Source: Mycolicibacterium rufum
GTDB taxonomy: Bacteria > Actinomycetota > Actinomycetes > Mycobacteriales > Mycobacteriaceae
NCBI RefSeq assembly: GCF_022374875.2
Contig: NZ_CP092427.2
Span: 992,001 to 1,056,000 of the forward strand
Length of the DNA: 64,000 nucleotides
Direction of reading: 5' to 3'
In this document: piece after piece, positions 49,987 to 59,167 of the stretch
How the letters are laid out: every line of letters starts with the position of its first letter
How positions within the stretch are numbered: the stretch's first letter is position 1
Notes under the pieces: model-generated
What the model saw: only the letters and a program-made list of their open reading frames with translations
What the model was told of the DNA's origin: nothing
Database searches by the model: none
Made by a program: the position numbers and the translations under genes

Positions 49987-50885
49987 CCCTCGACTCCCCG
50001 GAACTCGCACACAGTCGCTGGCAGCGCTGGAGCACCGACATGCACCTCGTCGTCACCGAACCGGTGTCGCTGCGTCGCGCCCGCGTCGAAGTCGACGCCG
50101 AATTGGACGCGGTCGACCGCGCGGCGTCGAGATTCCGGGCCGACTCCGAGGTCATGGCGCTCGCCGCCTCCGGGGGCCGGCCGACGCGGATCAGCGGGAC
50201 GCTGGCCGACCTCCTCTCGGCGGCGCTGACCGCGGCGCGGGCCACCGACGGTGACGTCGACCCCACCGTGGGCGCGGCCGTCGTCGCCCTCGGCAGCGAG
50301 GACGGCACCGCCGTGTCGGCGGTGAGCCCCGCATGCTGGTCGACGGTCGCCCTCGACGATCGCGTCGTCACCGTGCCGCCGGGGGTGCTGCTCGACCTGG
50401 GCGCCACCGCGAAGGCGGTCGCCGCCGACCGGTGCGCCGAGCGCGTCCACGGCGTCACCGGCAGTGGGGTGATGGTCAACCTCGGCGGTGACATCGCCAC
50501 CGCGGGAACGGCACCGGACGGCGGTTGGCAGGTCCTGGTGCACGACGTCGACGGCGATCCGGACGGCATGGTCGCGCTGCCGTCCGGCACCGCACTGGCC
50601 ACCTCCAGCACTCTTCGGCGCCGCTGGCGGCGCAACGACGAACTGCTGCACCACATCCTGGATCCGCGGACAGGCCGGTCCGCGGATCCGGTGTGGCGCA
50701 CCGTGTCGGTCGCGGCGCAGACGTGCTGGGCCGCCAACACCGTGTCGACGGCGGCGATCGTGCGCGGTTGGTCGGCGCTGCCATGGATCGAGGCTCTCGG
50801 ACTGTCTGCCCGATTGGTGGACCGCGACCGCGTCGAGCACACCGTCGGCTCCTGGCCGCGCACCACCGCGGAGGCCCGGCGATGA
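49983..50885 (+). CDS. apbE: ApbE-family FAD:protein FMN transferase
   Basis: A 300-residue ApbE-type enzyme, which attaches FMN from FAD to a Thr/Ser of an extracytoplasmic target protein. Motifs are WSTDMHLVVTEP near the start, DPTVGAAVVALG, LDLGATAKAVAADRCAERV, MVNLGGDIATAG and HHILDPRTGRSADP. In the metal-binding segment near residue 260 the usual Asp of the AD-x3-T pattern reads Asn (AANTVSTAAIV), as in some actinobacterial members. No signal peptide is seen, unlike proteobacterial ApbE. The start overlaps the preceding stop (ATGA), and its own stop overlaps the next start. No target protein with an FMN-binding domain is encoded in the window. Confidence 0.88.
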   Translation: MTLDSPELAHSRWQRWSTDMHLVVTEPVSLRRARVEVDAELDAVDRAASRFRADSEVMALAASGGRPTRISGTLADLLSAALTAARATDGDVDPTVGAAVVALGSEDGTAVSAVSPACWSTVALDDRVVTVPPGVLLDLGATAKAVAADRCAERVHGVTGSGVMVNLGGDIATAGTAPDGGWQVLVHDVDGDPDGMVALPSGTALATSSTLRRRWRRNDELLHHILDPRTGRSADPVWRTVSVAAQTCWAANTVSTAAIVRGWSALPWIEALGLSARLVDRDRVEHTVGSWPRTTAEARR

Positions 50886-51442
50886 CCAGCGAGGCACTGT
50901 GGGCGCTGGGGCGCGGCACCGGGGTCACCGCCCTGGTGTTCCTGACGATCGCGCAGACGCTGGGCATCGCGACCCGTTCGGGACGGCGCGTCGCCACCCT
51001 CCCCCGCTTCGCCGTCGCCGACGTTCACCGGTTCGCCGCGCTGGCCGGCACCGGACTGGTGGCCGCGCATCTGGTCCTGCTGTTCTTCGACCCCTACGCC
51101 CAACTGCGCCTGGTCGACTTCGCCGTCCCGTTCCTCGCCGCCTACCGACCCGTCTGGCTCGGTCTGGGCACACTGGCCTGCGACATCCTCGTCGTGGTGA
51201 CGGTCAGCGCCCTGCTGCGTCATCGCCTCGGCCCGCGTGCTTTTCGCGCAGTCCACTGGATGGCCTATGCATTGTGGCCGTTTGCGCTGGTGCACGCCCT
51301 CGGCGCCGGCACCGATGCCCTGCGCGTCTGGTTCCTGGCTCTGGCAGGCGGGTGCGCGGTCATCGTCGCCGGCGCGCTGACGTGGCGGCTGCGGGCGGAC
51401 TTCGTCGAATACGCCGACACCCGAACGGAGGCGCACCGGTGA
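50882..51442 (+). CDS. Ferric-reductase-like haem membrane protein
   Basis: A 186-residue integral membrane protein with about five helices, of the ferric-reductase-like transmembrane (FRD/MsrQ/YedZ) group. Four candidate haem ligands can be seen: His in VADVHRFAAL, His in LVAAHLVLLFF, His in FRAVHWMAYALW and His in FALVHALGAGTD. The spacing suits one or two b-type haems bridging the membrane. It probably passes electrons from the cytoplasmic NuoF-like/ferredoxin pair to the outer face. It is translationally coupled to both neighbours (ATGA and GTGA overlaps). Confidence 0.84.
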   Translation: MTSEALWALGRGTGVTALVFLTIAQTLGIATRSGRRVATLPRFAVADVHRFAALAGTGLVAAHLVLLFFDPYAQLRLVDFAVPFLAAYRPVWLGLGTLACDILVVVTVSALLRHRLGPRAFRAVHWMAYALWPFALVHALGAGTDALRVWFLALAGGCAVIVAGALTWRLRADFVEYADTRTEAHR

Positions 51443-52662
51443 GCTCACACGCGAATCCGTTTGACGTGCAACGCCTTTTCGCCGCCTGCGGACCGGGGCT
51501 GACCGAGCACCGCGCGCGGTTCGGCACGCTTCCCACCCAGCCGCCGGAGAACGTGATCGCAGCTCTGCACGCGGCAGGCTTGACGGGGCGGGGCGGCGCC
51601 GGGTTCCCCACCGGGCGCAAGATCGCCTCGGTCACCGGCCGGGGCGCCGTCGTGGTCGGCAACGGCGCCGAGGGCGAGCCGCTCAGCGGCAAGGACGCCC
51701 TGTTGCTGACCCGGGCGCCCCATCTGGTGCTGGACGGTCTGCAGGTGTGCGCCTCGACGGTTGGCGCGGACACGGTCCATCTCTACGTCCCGCAGCGTGT
51801 CGCGCCCACCGTGCGCGCGGCTCTGGCCGAACGTGCCGCAGCCGGCGCGGATCGGCGCCGGGTGAGCATCGTCGACGCGCCCGACAGCTTCGTCGCCGGG
51901 GAAGAGTCCGCGGTGGTCCGGCGCATCGAGGGCGGCCCGGCCGTCCCCCGCGACCGCACGGTGCCGACGTCGATCGCCGGGGTGCGCGGGCGACCCACGC
52001 TGGTCAACAACGTCGAGACGCTGGCGCATATCGCGTTGATCGCCCGCTACGGCCCCCAGTGGTTCCGATCGGTCGGGGACCCGGAAGATCCCGGCACCAT
52101 GCTGATCACGCTGTCCGGAGCGGTGCCCCGGCGCGGTGTCGTCGAGATGCCCACCGGAACCCCGCTGACAGCGGTCCTCGCCGCCGGCGGCGTCACCGAC
52201 GTGCGAGCCGCGCGAGCGGTCCTGATCGGCGGCTACCACGGCAGCTGGATCCCCGCGGCGGGCCTCGCCGGCGCCCGGCTGTCCCGCGCGGGCCTGCGGT
52301 CGTGCGGGGCCACCCCCGGCGCGGGCATCGTCCACGTGCTCGCCGCCGACGAGTGCGGTCTCACCCACACCGCGCGGATCGTCGCCTACCTCGCCGATCA
52401 CGGTGCCCGACAGTGCGGTCCGTGCCGCAACGGTTTGCCCCGCCTGGCGCAGATGTTCGACGACCTCGCCTGCGGCCGCGTGGACGACGGGCACCTCCGC
52501 GAGATGCACCGGATGCTCGGCCTCGTCGACGGACGCGGTGCGTGTCGCCACCCCGACGGCACCGTCCGGCTGGCGTGCAGCGCACTGGATGTCTTCGCCG
52601 ACGATGTCGCCCACCACCGCGCGGGCCGCTGCAGCGCCGCGCTCGTCACGGAGATCGCATGA
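51439..52662 (+). CDS. NuoF-like flavoprotein with SLBB domain
   Basis: A 407-residue relative of the NADH-binding subunit of complex I. FMN/NADH features are TGRGGAGFPTGRKIASV, NGAEGEPLSGKDALLL, AGEESAVVRRIEGG and RGRPTLVNNVETLAHI; an SLBB region follows (MLITLSGAVPRRGVVEMPTGTPL). The C-terminal cluster region reads RQCGPCRNGLPRL, with a further Cys in GRGACRHPDG. One of the four cysteines that hold cluster N3 in NuoF is therefore missing. No NuoE or NuoG partner is present; the downstream ferredoxin is the likely acceptor. The GTG start at 51439 overlaps the upstream stop. Confidence 0.87.
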   Translation: MSSHANPFDVQRLFAACGPGLTEHRARFGTLPTQPPENVIAALHAAGLTGRGGAGFPTGRKIASVTGRGAVVVGNGAEGEPLSGKDALLLTRAPHLVLDGLQVCASTVGADTVHLYVPQRVAPTVRAALAERAAAGADRRRVSIVDAPDSFVAGEESAVVRRIEGGPAVPRDRTVPTSIAGVRGRPTLVNNVETLAHIALIARYGPQWFRSVGDPEDPGTMLITLSGAVPRRGVVEMPTGTPLTAVLAAGGVTDVRAARAVLIGGYHGSWIPAAGLAGARLSRAGLRSCGATPGAGIVHVLAADECGLTHTARIVAYLADHGARQCGPCRNGLPRLAQMFDDLACGRVDDGHLREMHRMLGLVDGRGACRHPDGTVRLACSALDVFADDVAHHRAGRCSAALVTEIA

Positions 52663-52889
52663 AACGCACGGCCGCACCGCGCAGGCTGCACATCGACTGG
52701 ACCCGATGCGACGGCCGGGGCCTGTGCACCGAGTTGCTGCCCGGCGTCCTCGACCGCGATGACTGGGGCTACCCCGTGGCGCGGGACGGAACCCGCGAGC
52801 CGGTGGTACCGCGCGGTGACCTGACCGAGGCGCGCATGGCCGTGAACCGCTGCCCCCGCCTGGCGCTGACCCTGACCACGCCGAGCTAG
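52659..52889 (+). CDS. Ferredoxin, 3Fe-4S type
   Basis: A 76-residue ferredoxin. The ligands are in DWTRCDGRGLCTELLPG (Cys-x5-Cys) and NRCPRLAL, giving three cysteines and a CP motif, the pattern of single-cluster actinobacterial 3Fe-4S ferredoxins. The middle Cys that would make it a 4Fe-4S protein is replaced by Gly in the DGRG loop. Its ATG overlaps the NuoF-like stop, so it is the expected electron partner of that protein. Confidence 0.88.
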   Translation: MKRTAAPRRLHIDWTRCDGRGLCTELLPGVLDRDDWGYPVARDGTREPVVPRGDLTEARMAVNRCPRLALTLTTPS

Positions 52890-52941
52890 CCCAGCCACCA
52901 ACTCCGTTCTCCGACAACCACATTCACCAGAAGGGATCGAC

Positions 52942-53418
52942 GTGTCCACATTCCGAGGGCTTCCCGCCCATATCCTGCTCGTCCACTTCATCGTGGTGCT
53001 CGCGCCGGCGACCGCCGTCCTGGCGATCGTGTGCGCGCTGTGGCCGACCGCGCGACGACACTTCACGTGGCTGGTCGTGCTTCTCGCCGCCGCGACCGCG
53101 CTGCTGACCCCGCTGACGACCGAGGCCGGCGAGTGGCTGGAACAGCGCACCCAGGCCACCGCACTGCTGAACGCGCACACCGCACTCGGTGACACCATGG
53201 TCTACTTCTCGCTCGGCCTGCTCGTCGCCGCGGCCCTGCTGGCGTTCATCCATCTTCGCGAGAACCGCAACCGACCGCTCGCGCCCGCGCTGCACTGGGC
53301 CGTTGTCGGCATCGTCGTCATCGCCGCCGTCGCCACCTCGGCCCAGGTGTACCGGATCGGTGATTCCGGGGCGCGATCCGCCTGGGAGGACAAGGTCGCC
53401 GCGACGTCGACCCCGTGA
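52942..53418 (+). CDS. Small polytopic membrane protein, DUF2231-like
   Basis: A 158-residue protein with four hydrophobic helices. The first helix contains a His pair (LPAHILLVHFIVVLAPATA), then come VVLLAAATALLTPLTTEAGEWLEQ, a helix around TMVYFSLGLLVAAALLAFIH, and a final VVGIVVIAAVATSAQVYRIG. The layout is like DUF2231-type proteins, which are found near redox proteins and may bind haem; this is not proven. The gene follows the ferredoxin after 52 bases with a good RBS (AGAAGGGA), so it is probably part of the same transcription unit. Confidence 0.72.
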   Translation: MSTFRGLPAHILLVHFIVVLAPATAVLAIVCALWPTARRHFTWLVVLLAAATALLTPLTTEAGEWLEQRTQATALLNAHTALGDTMVYFSLGLLVAAALLAFIHLRENRNRPLAPALHWAVVGIVVIAAVATSAQVYRIGDSGARSAWEDKVAATSTP

Positions 53419-53427
53419 CATCACGGC

Positions 53428-53763
53428 CTATTTCTTGCGCTGACTCTCCGCGTACTCCTCGGGCCGGTTCTTCTTCATCCACGCCCGCACCGGCCAGAAC
53501 AGCACCCACAGCACCGGATACACGGTGACGGAGAAGAGGCCGTAGATCGCCATGGCGGCCAGTACCCCGGCCACCCACGCCGGGTAGACGAGGATCAGAC
53601 AGAACTGGAGGAACTGCTTGATCACCACGGGATAGCCGTCGGCCATCGCCCACACCGATGTCGGGCTGAGGCCGTCGGCGAGGACCCGCCACGTCGACCT
53701 CTTGGGCACCGCGAGCGGTTCGCCGTCGTCCTCGGACTCGGCGCCACTCACGGGCTCCGTCAT
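53428..53763 (-). CDS. Small membrane protein downstream of nrdF2
   Basis: A 111-residue protein with a charged N-terminus (MTEPVSGAESEDDGEPLAVPKRS) and two hydrophobic segments (FLQFCLILVYPAWVAGVLAAMAIYG and VTVYPVLWVLFWPVRAW), ending in a basic tail (KKNRPEEYAESQRKK). It starts three bases after the nrdF2 stop and is likely co-transcribed with it. I do not recognise the family. Confidence 0.7.
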   Translation of the reverse strand: MTEPVSGAESEDDGEPLAVPKRSTWRVLADGLSPTSVWAMADGYPVVIKQFLQFCLILVYPAWVAGVLAAMAIYGLFSVTVYPVLWVLFWPVRAWMKKNRPEEYAESQRKK

Positions 53764-53766
53764 GCC

Positions 53767-54849
<1,083 letters not shown>

Positions 54850-54885
54850 TGGCGTGTCGCGTCCCTCCGGACGCGCCGTCGTGCG

Positions 54886-56571
54886 TCATCGCCGCAGGCC
54901 GCCCGGCGCCGACCGGCGGGCCAGCACCCAGACCGTGAGCAGCACGAGTCCGACTGCCAGACCCGCCAGCGCGGCGAGGCTGTGACCGGCGCCGCCGGCG
55001 AACGTCTCGCGATACGGGGCCATCGCCGGCACGATCGCGGTGTAGCGGTCGAGATCGAGGTGCCGGCCCAGCGCCTCGAAGCCGTGGCGGTTCGACAGCG
55101 CGGCGCTGATCAGCCGGCCGGGCCCCGCCATGGCGTCGACCGGAACGATCGCACCGCCGAAGAGCACCTGCGGGAAGCACAGCATCGGCAACGCCAGGGC
55201 GGCCTGCGCGGCGTTCGACACCGCCGCGGAAGCCAGCAGTCCCAACGCCAACGCCGACGTGGCCTCCAGCAGCATCGTGAGGAACAGCAGCGCGAACACG
55301 TGCCCTCCGACGGCGGGGAGCCTGCCGAGGACGCGCAGCACCGCCAGGAGCACGACGCACACGGCCGCCAGCACCGGCAGCAGCGTCGCCACCTTCGACA
55401 GCACGTACGCGCCGACCCGCAGTCCGGACCGTCGCTCGCGCCGGAAGACGGCCATCTCCCCCACGATCTGCAGCAGCCCGTAGGTCAATCCGAAGAAGAA
55501 GGCGTCGAAGGCGATCCAGAACACGATCTGCGCCGGGCCCACACCGGTGGCGGCGCCGACCGCGAACGCGTCCCGGCGGAACAGCGTCGCCATCATCGCC
55601 GTGACCAGGACCGGCGATCCGAGAAGGATGACCAGGGTCAACCGGTTCCGCATCAGGACATCGACGTTGCGCCGGGTCAACAGCCACCACTGCCGGACGG
55701 CCCCGGTCCGCCGGAACTCCGGTGCGGCGACGGTCGCCGCCGACGGCTCGGGCGCGGTGCGCGACGTGCCGACAGTGTCGGAGAACCGCCGCGCCCGGCC
55801 CGCCGGGGTGCCGCCGGCGAGCCGCTCGTAGACCTGGGCGAGGTCCGGCACGCCGAAGGACCGCGGCGCCTGCGCCGGGGTGCCGATGTAGGCCAGGGTG
55901 CCCCCTCGGGCGAGGAAGACCACCCGGTCGCACAGGTCGATACACGTCGGGTCGTGCGTCGTCACGACGACGGTGACCCCGCGCTCGCTGAGCCGCCGCA
56001 GCAGCCGCATGACCTCGATGGAGGTCGAGGGATCGAGTCCCGAGGTCGGTTCGTCGAGGAAGAACAGCCGCGGTCGGGTCAGCAGCTCGACGGCGATGCT
56101 CGCCCGCTTGCGCTGACCGCCCGACAGCAGACGGACCGGCACCTCGGCCCGTTCGGTCAGATCGAGATCCGCCATGGTCTGCTCCACCACGCGGTTCGCC
56201 TCCTCCGGCGAGGTCCCGGCCGGCAGCCGGAGCTGCGCCGCGTAGCGCAGCGTCCGGCGCAACGGCATCTCCAGGTGGATGATGTCGTCCTGCGGGACGA
56301 ATCCGACGCCCGACGCCCCGGCGGTATCTGCTCCGGACGGGACATCGTCGTATCGGACGGTGCCGCCGCTGGGCTTGCGTTGCCCGGCAAGCACTTCCAT
56401 CAACGTGGTCTTCCCCGCGCCACTGCCACCGGCGATCGCGACCAGTTCGCCGGGTTCCACGGTCAGCGACAGAGGGGCGAGGAGTTGTCGCGAGCCGGCG
56501 TGACAGGTGACGTCGACGGCGTCGAGCAGCGTGCCGACGCGGGCCTGCAGGTGTACGGCGTTGTCGTTCAT
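54886..56571 (-). CDS. ABCG-type transporter, ATPase fused to permease
   Basis: A 561-residue half transporter with the ATPase first. Walker A is IAGGSGAGKTTLMEV, the Q-loop GFVPQDDIIH, signature RLLSGGQRKRASIAVELL and Walker B RLFFLDEPTSGLDP. After a linker (residues 250-290) comes an ABC2-type permease with about six helices (MRNRLTLVILLGSPVLV, QIVFWIAFDAFFFGLTYG, FPQVLFGGAIVP). It resembles M. tuberculosis Rv1747 without its two FHA domains. The substrate, probably a lipid or hydrophobic compound, is unknown. It lies between nrdF2 and a LuxR-type regulator, both on the same strand. Confidence 0.9.
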   Translation of the reverse strand: MNDNAVHLQARVGTLLDAVDVTCHAGSRQLLAPLSLTVEPGELVAIAGGSGAGKTTLMEVLAGQRKPSGGTVRYDDVPSGADTAGASGVGFVPQDDIIHLEMPLRRTLRYAAQLRLPAGTSPEEANRVVEQTMADLDLTERAEVPVRLLSGGQRKRASIAVELLTRPRLFFLDEPTSGLDPSTSIEVMRLLRRLSERGVTVVVTTHDPTCIDLCDRVVFLARGGTLAYIGTPAQAPRSFGVPDLAQVYERLAGGTPAGRARRFSDTVGTSRTAPEPSAATVAAPEFRRTGAVRQWWLLTRRNVDVLMRNRLTLVILLGSPVLVTAMMATLFRRDAFAVGAATGVGPAQIVFWIAFDAFFFGLTYGLLQIVGEMAVFRRERRSGLRVGAYVLSKVATLLPVLAAVCVVLLAVLRVLGRLPAVGGHVFALLFLTMLLEATSALALGLLASAAVSNAAQAALALPMLCFPQVLFGGAIVPVDAMAGPGRLISAALSNRHGFEALGRHLDLDRYTAIVPAMAPYRETFAGGAGHSLAALAGLAVGLVLLTVWVLARRSAPGGLRR

Positions 56572-56679
56572 GAGACCTCCCAGGGGACTGATGTGCCGCC
56601 TGAATGGTCGGTCGGACGCGCGGTGACCACATGGGGCGTCTGCCTCAATTCCGCACCAACGGCGGTGAGGGACCTGCGG

Positions 56680-58308
56680 TCAGCCGTTGCCCGTGGGGTC
56701 GATCGCGAACGGCGCCAGCCCCCGGTCGATCGCCGCGAGACTCGCCTGGGTGCGGTTGCGCACTCCCAGCTTCGCGTACATCCGCTCGATGTGGTTGCGC
56801 GCCGTCTTCTCCGCGATGTGCAGGGCGGCCGCGATCTCCCGGTTCGACCGGCCCTGCGCGACGAGACGCAAGACCTCGATCTCCCGCGCGGTCAGGTTCC
56901 CGTCGCGCGACGTGCGCCGGGCGGGGCGGTGACCGGATGCGGCCAAGACGGCCTCGACGCCGTCGGCGTCCAGCCGTCCGGCGCGCGCCTCGGCCCGGAT
57001 CGCCTGTGCGGCAGCGGAATTGTCGAGGCCGGGCCGGTCGGGCCGCGGCTCGAGGAGTTGGTGGTAGGCGACCGCGGCGGCCAGCAGACGATCGGCCGAC
57101 GAGAGCTCCGCGCCGACGAGCCCACGGGGGAAGCCCGATCCGTCGATCCGCTCCTCCCCCTTGGTGGCGATCGACACCACCGACTCCAGACCGGCGACCC
57201 GGCTGAGAATCCGCCCGGTCAGATAGGGGTACATCCGCAGTCGCTCCAACTCCGCCGTGCTCAACGGTCCCCGCTTGCTCCAGATCTGGTTGGACACACC
57301 CAGCCGGCCGAGCCCGTGCACGAGACCGGCCCGGTACAGCCGCGTCACGTCGGCTGCGGGCATGCGCATGCTGCGGGCGGCGCCTGCCGCGGACTCGGCG
57401 ACCCCCCGCGAGTATCCCGGTGTGCACGGGCATTTCAGATCGACGAAATCGGCCACGGCACGGAGCAATTCGTCGGCTTCGTCGGCATGGAGAGTGCGAT
57501 GACGGTCGGGCGCCTGGGCCAGAGCCGCGGTCCAGACGTCGATCTCGAGGAGCCCGTCGACGATCGCGGCGGCGTCACCGGCGAACACGTCGGCGACCTC
57601 CGGGCTGAATTGCGTTCCGCGGCGCGCCCGGATGACGTCGACCGCGCGCAGGAGGCCACCCGTACGCAGATGCACCTCGGCCACGTCGGCCAGCCGGACG
57701 ATGTGCACCTCGAGCGGTATCTGGTCGCCGCGCGCCCCGTCGGGCATCCCACGGCCGTCCCACCGCTCGAAGATGTACGCCAGCGCCTGTCCCACCTCCC
57801 GGTCGAGACCCATCCGATCGGAGAGCACGCCCGCAGACGTGCAGTGCGACTGGATCAGCCGGCCCACCTGATGCCGCGCCGTCAGAAGGAACGCGGCGGT
57901 GCGCACACCACGCTCCCATCCCGGAGAGTTCCTGCCGACATGGCTGACCATCAGGCGCAGGAACGGCAGTCCGGCCATGTCCACGCCGTAGGTGTCCGCG
58001 CGGAAGGCGATGTCGTCACCGAAGAGAGCCGAGAGTTCCTGCGAATCGGCGTGACAACCGATCCAGCCCACCAGGTTGGCGTAGTAGACGATGGCGCGGC
58101 GTTCGGCGGGCAGTCCCATCCGCTCGGCGATCCGCGTGGCGATCAGGGAGGACCGCAGCATGTGCTCCATCGGCTGTCCGAGCCCCAGGTCGATGGCCAG
58201 GGATGTCGCGGCCAGCAGCTCCGCCCTGCGCAGTCCCACGTCCGCGCCGTTGCCTGACGGGTGCACGTGCTCATTGTGCACCCCGACATGCGCGTTCGGC
58301 CCGAACAC
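56680..58308 (-). CDS. Degenerate HD-GYP-type protein fused to a LuxR DNA-binding domain
   Basis: A 542-residue protein. Residues about 30-260 and 280-430 each look like HD-GYP-type helical domains. The first keeps ERWDGRGMPDG; the second has HGLGRLGVSNQIWSKRGPLSTAELERLRMYPYLTGRILSRV and GEERIDGSGFPRGL. The metal-binding HD reads HG, the later Hp reads YP and the HHE triad reads KGE, so phosphodiesterase activity is unlikely. The C-terminus (about 475-535) is a LuxR helix-turn-helix (LTAREIEVLRLVAQGRSNREIAAALHIAEKTARNHI). It may sense a nucleotide or act through protein contact. The start is GTG at 58308, or GTG at 58281. Confidence 0.85.
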   Translation of the reverse strand: MFGPNAHVGVHNEHVHPSGNGADVGLRRAELLAATSLAIDLGLGQPMEHMLRSSLIATRIAERMGLPAERRAIVYYANLVGWIGCHADSQELSALFGDDIAFRADTYGVDMAGLPFLRLMVSHVGRNSPGWERGVRTAAFLLTARHQVGRLIQSHCTSAGVLSDRMGLDREVGQALAYIFERWDGRGMPDGARGDQIPLEVHIVRLADVAEVHLRTGGLLRAVDVIRARRGTQFSPEVADVFAGDAAAIVDGLLEIDVWTAALAQAPDRHRTLHADEADELLRAVADFVDLKCPCTPGYSRGVAESAAGAARSMRMPAADVTRLYRAGLVHGLGRLGVSNQIWSKRGPLSTAELERLRMYPYLTGRILSRVAGLESVVSIATKGEERIDGSGFPRGLVGAELSSADRLLAAAVAYHQLLEPRPDRPGLDNSAAAQAIRAEARAGRLDADGVEAVLAASGHRPARRTSRDGNLTAREIEVLRLVAQGRSNREIAAALHIAEKTARNHIERMYAKLGVRNRTQASLAAIDRGLAPFAIDPTGNG

Positions 58309-58372
58309 GCAGCACCGTCAGATGGGGCCGATGCCCCATGTGCGTCGCGCGCGCCGCGCCCATCATCACCGC

Positions 58373-59161
58373 ATGAGCATGATCGTCGCCGGCACCGCCA
58401 TCCCGCCCGTCACCCCCACGTGGGACAGAGTCCTCACCGACGGCCATGCCTCGTTGGTCCGGGCGCGACGGATCTTCCGCTACCTGCCGTCCGCACCGCG
58501 CTGCAAGGTGTGCAACAACCCGTTCGGCGGCGTGGCCGGACGGATCCTGTCGGCAGCCGGCTTCACCCCGTCACGCAAGAATCCGAATCTCTGCAGCCGG
58601 TGTTGCGACGCGTTACCCACGGGCGGCGTCGAGGTCGACATCGCTGTGCTGTTCGCCGATGTGCGCGGCTCCACGGCGATCGGCCGGAGCGCGGCCGCGA
58701 CCGACTTCGCGTCCCTGCTGAACCGGTTCTACGGGGCCGCGACGCAGACGCTGCTCCGTCACGACGCGGTGATCGACAAGCTGATCGGCGATGAGGTGAT
58801 GGCGTTCTTCGTGCGCGGCATCAGCGGTCCGCACTACCGCGACCGCGCTGTCCGCGCCGGACTCGACCTGCTCGCCGCAGTCGGCGCCGGAGGCCATGAG
58901 CCGTGGCTGCAGGTGGGCGTCGCCGTCAACGCGGGAACGGCGTTCGTCGGCAACGTCGGCGGCGAGGTCGTCGACTTCACCGCTCTCGGTGATCCCGTGA
59001 ACGTCGCGGCCCGGATGCAGGGACACGCGGGCGGCGGTGAACTGCTGGTGGCGGCGGGGGTCGCCGACCCTCTGATGGCAGGTGCGCCGCGTCGTGAGCT
59101 GCGTCTTCGCGGGCTGTCCGAGCCGCTCGACGCGTTCGTGCTGCGGCCCGGCCAGGCCTGA
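58373..59161 (+). CDS. Class III adenylate/guanylate cyclase with N-terminal zinc ribbon
   Basis: A 262-residue cytoplasmic protein. Residues 40-75 hold a four-cysteine site (RCKVCNNPFGG then LCSRCCDALP) likely to bind zinc. The cyclase homology domain follows: metal-binding Asp in VLFADVRGSTAIGR, second Asp in DKLIGDEVMAFF, and the ALGDPVNVAARMQ segment with the transition-state Asn and Arg positions. Only one catalytic domain is present, so it would act as a homodimer. The product (cAMP or other) cannot be fixed. It is divergent from the HD-GYP/LuxR gene with 64 bases between starts, hinting at a shared signalling role. ATG at 58373, or two codons later. Confidence 0.86.
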   Translation: MSMIVAGTAIPPVTPTWDRVLTDGHASLVRARRIFRYLPSAPRCKVCNNPFGGVAGRILSAAGFTPSRKNPNLCSRCCDALPTGGVEVDIAVLFADVRGSTAIGRSAAATDFASLLNRFYGAATQTLLRHDAVIDKLIGDEVMAFFVRGISGPHYRDRAVRAGLDLLAAVGAGGHEPWLQVGVAVNAGTAFVGNVGGEVVDFTALGDPVNVAARMQGHAGGGELLVAAGVADPLMAGAPRRELRLRGLSEPLDAFVLRPGQA

Positions 59162-59167
59162 TCGTCG

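Noticed and set aside
54886..56571. Rv1747 orthologue
   Set aside because: The ATPase-permease fusion is similar, but both N-terminal FHA domains are missing and the gene context differs, so the name was not transferred.
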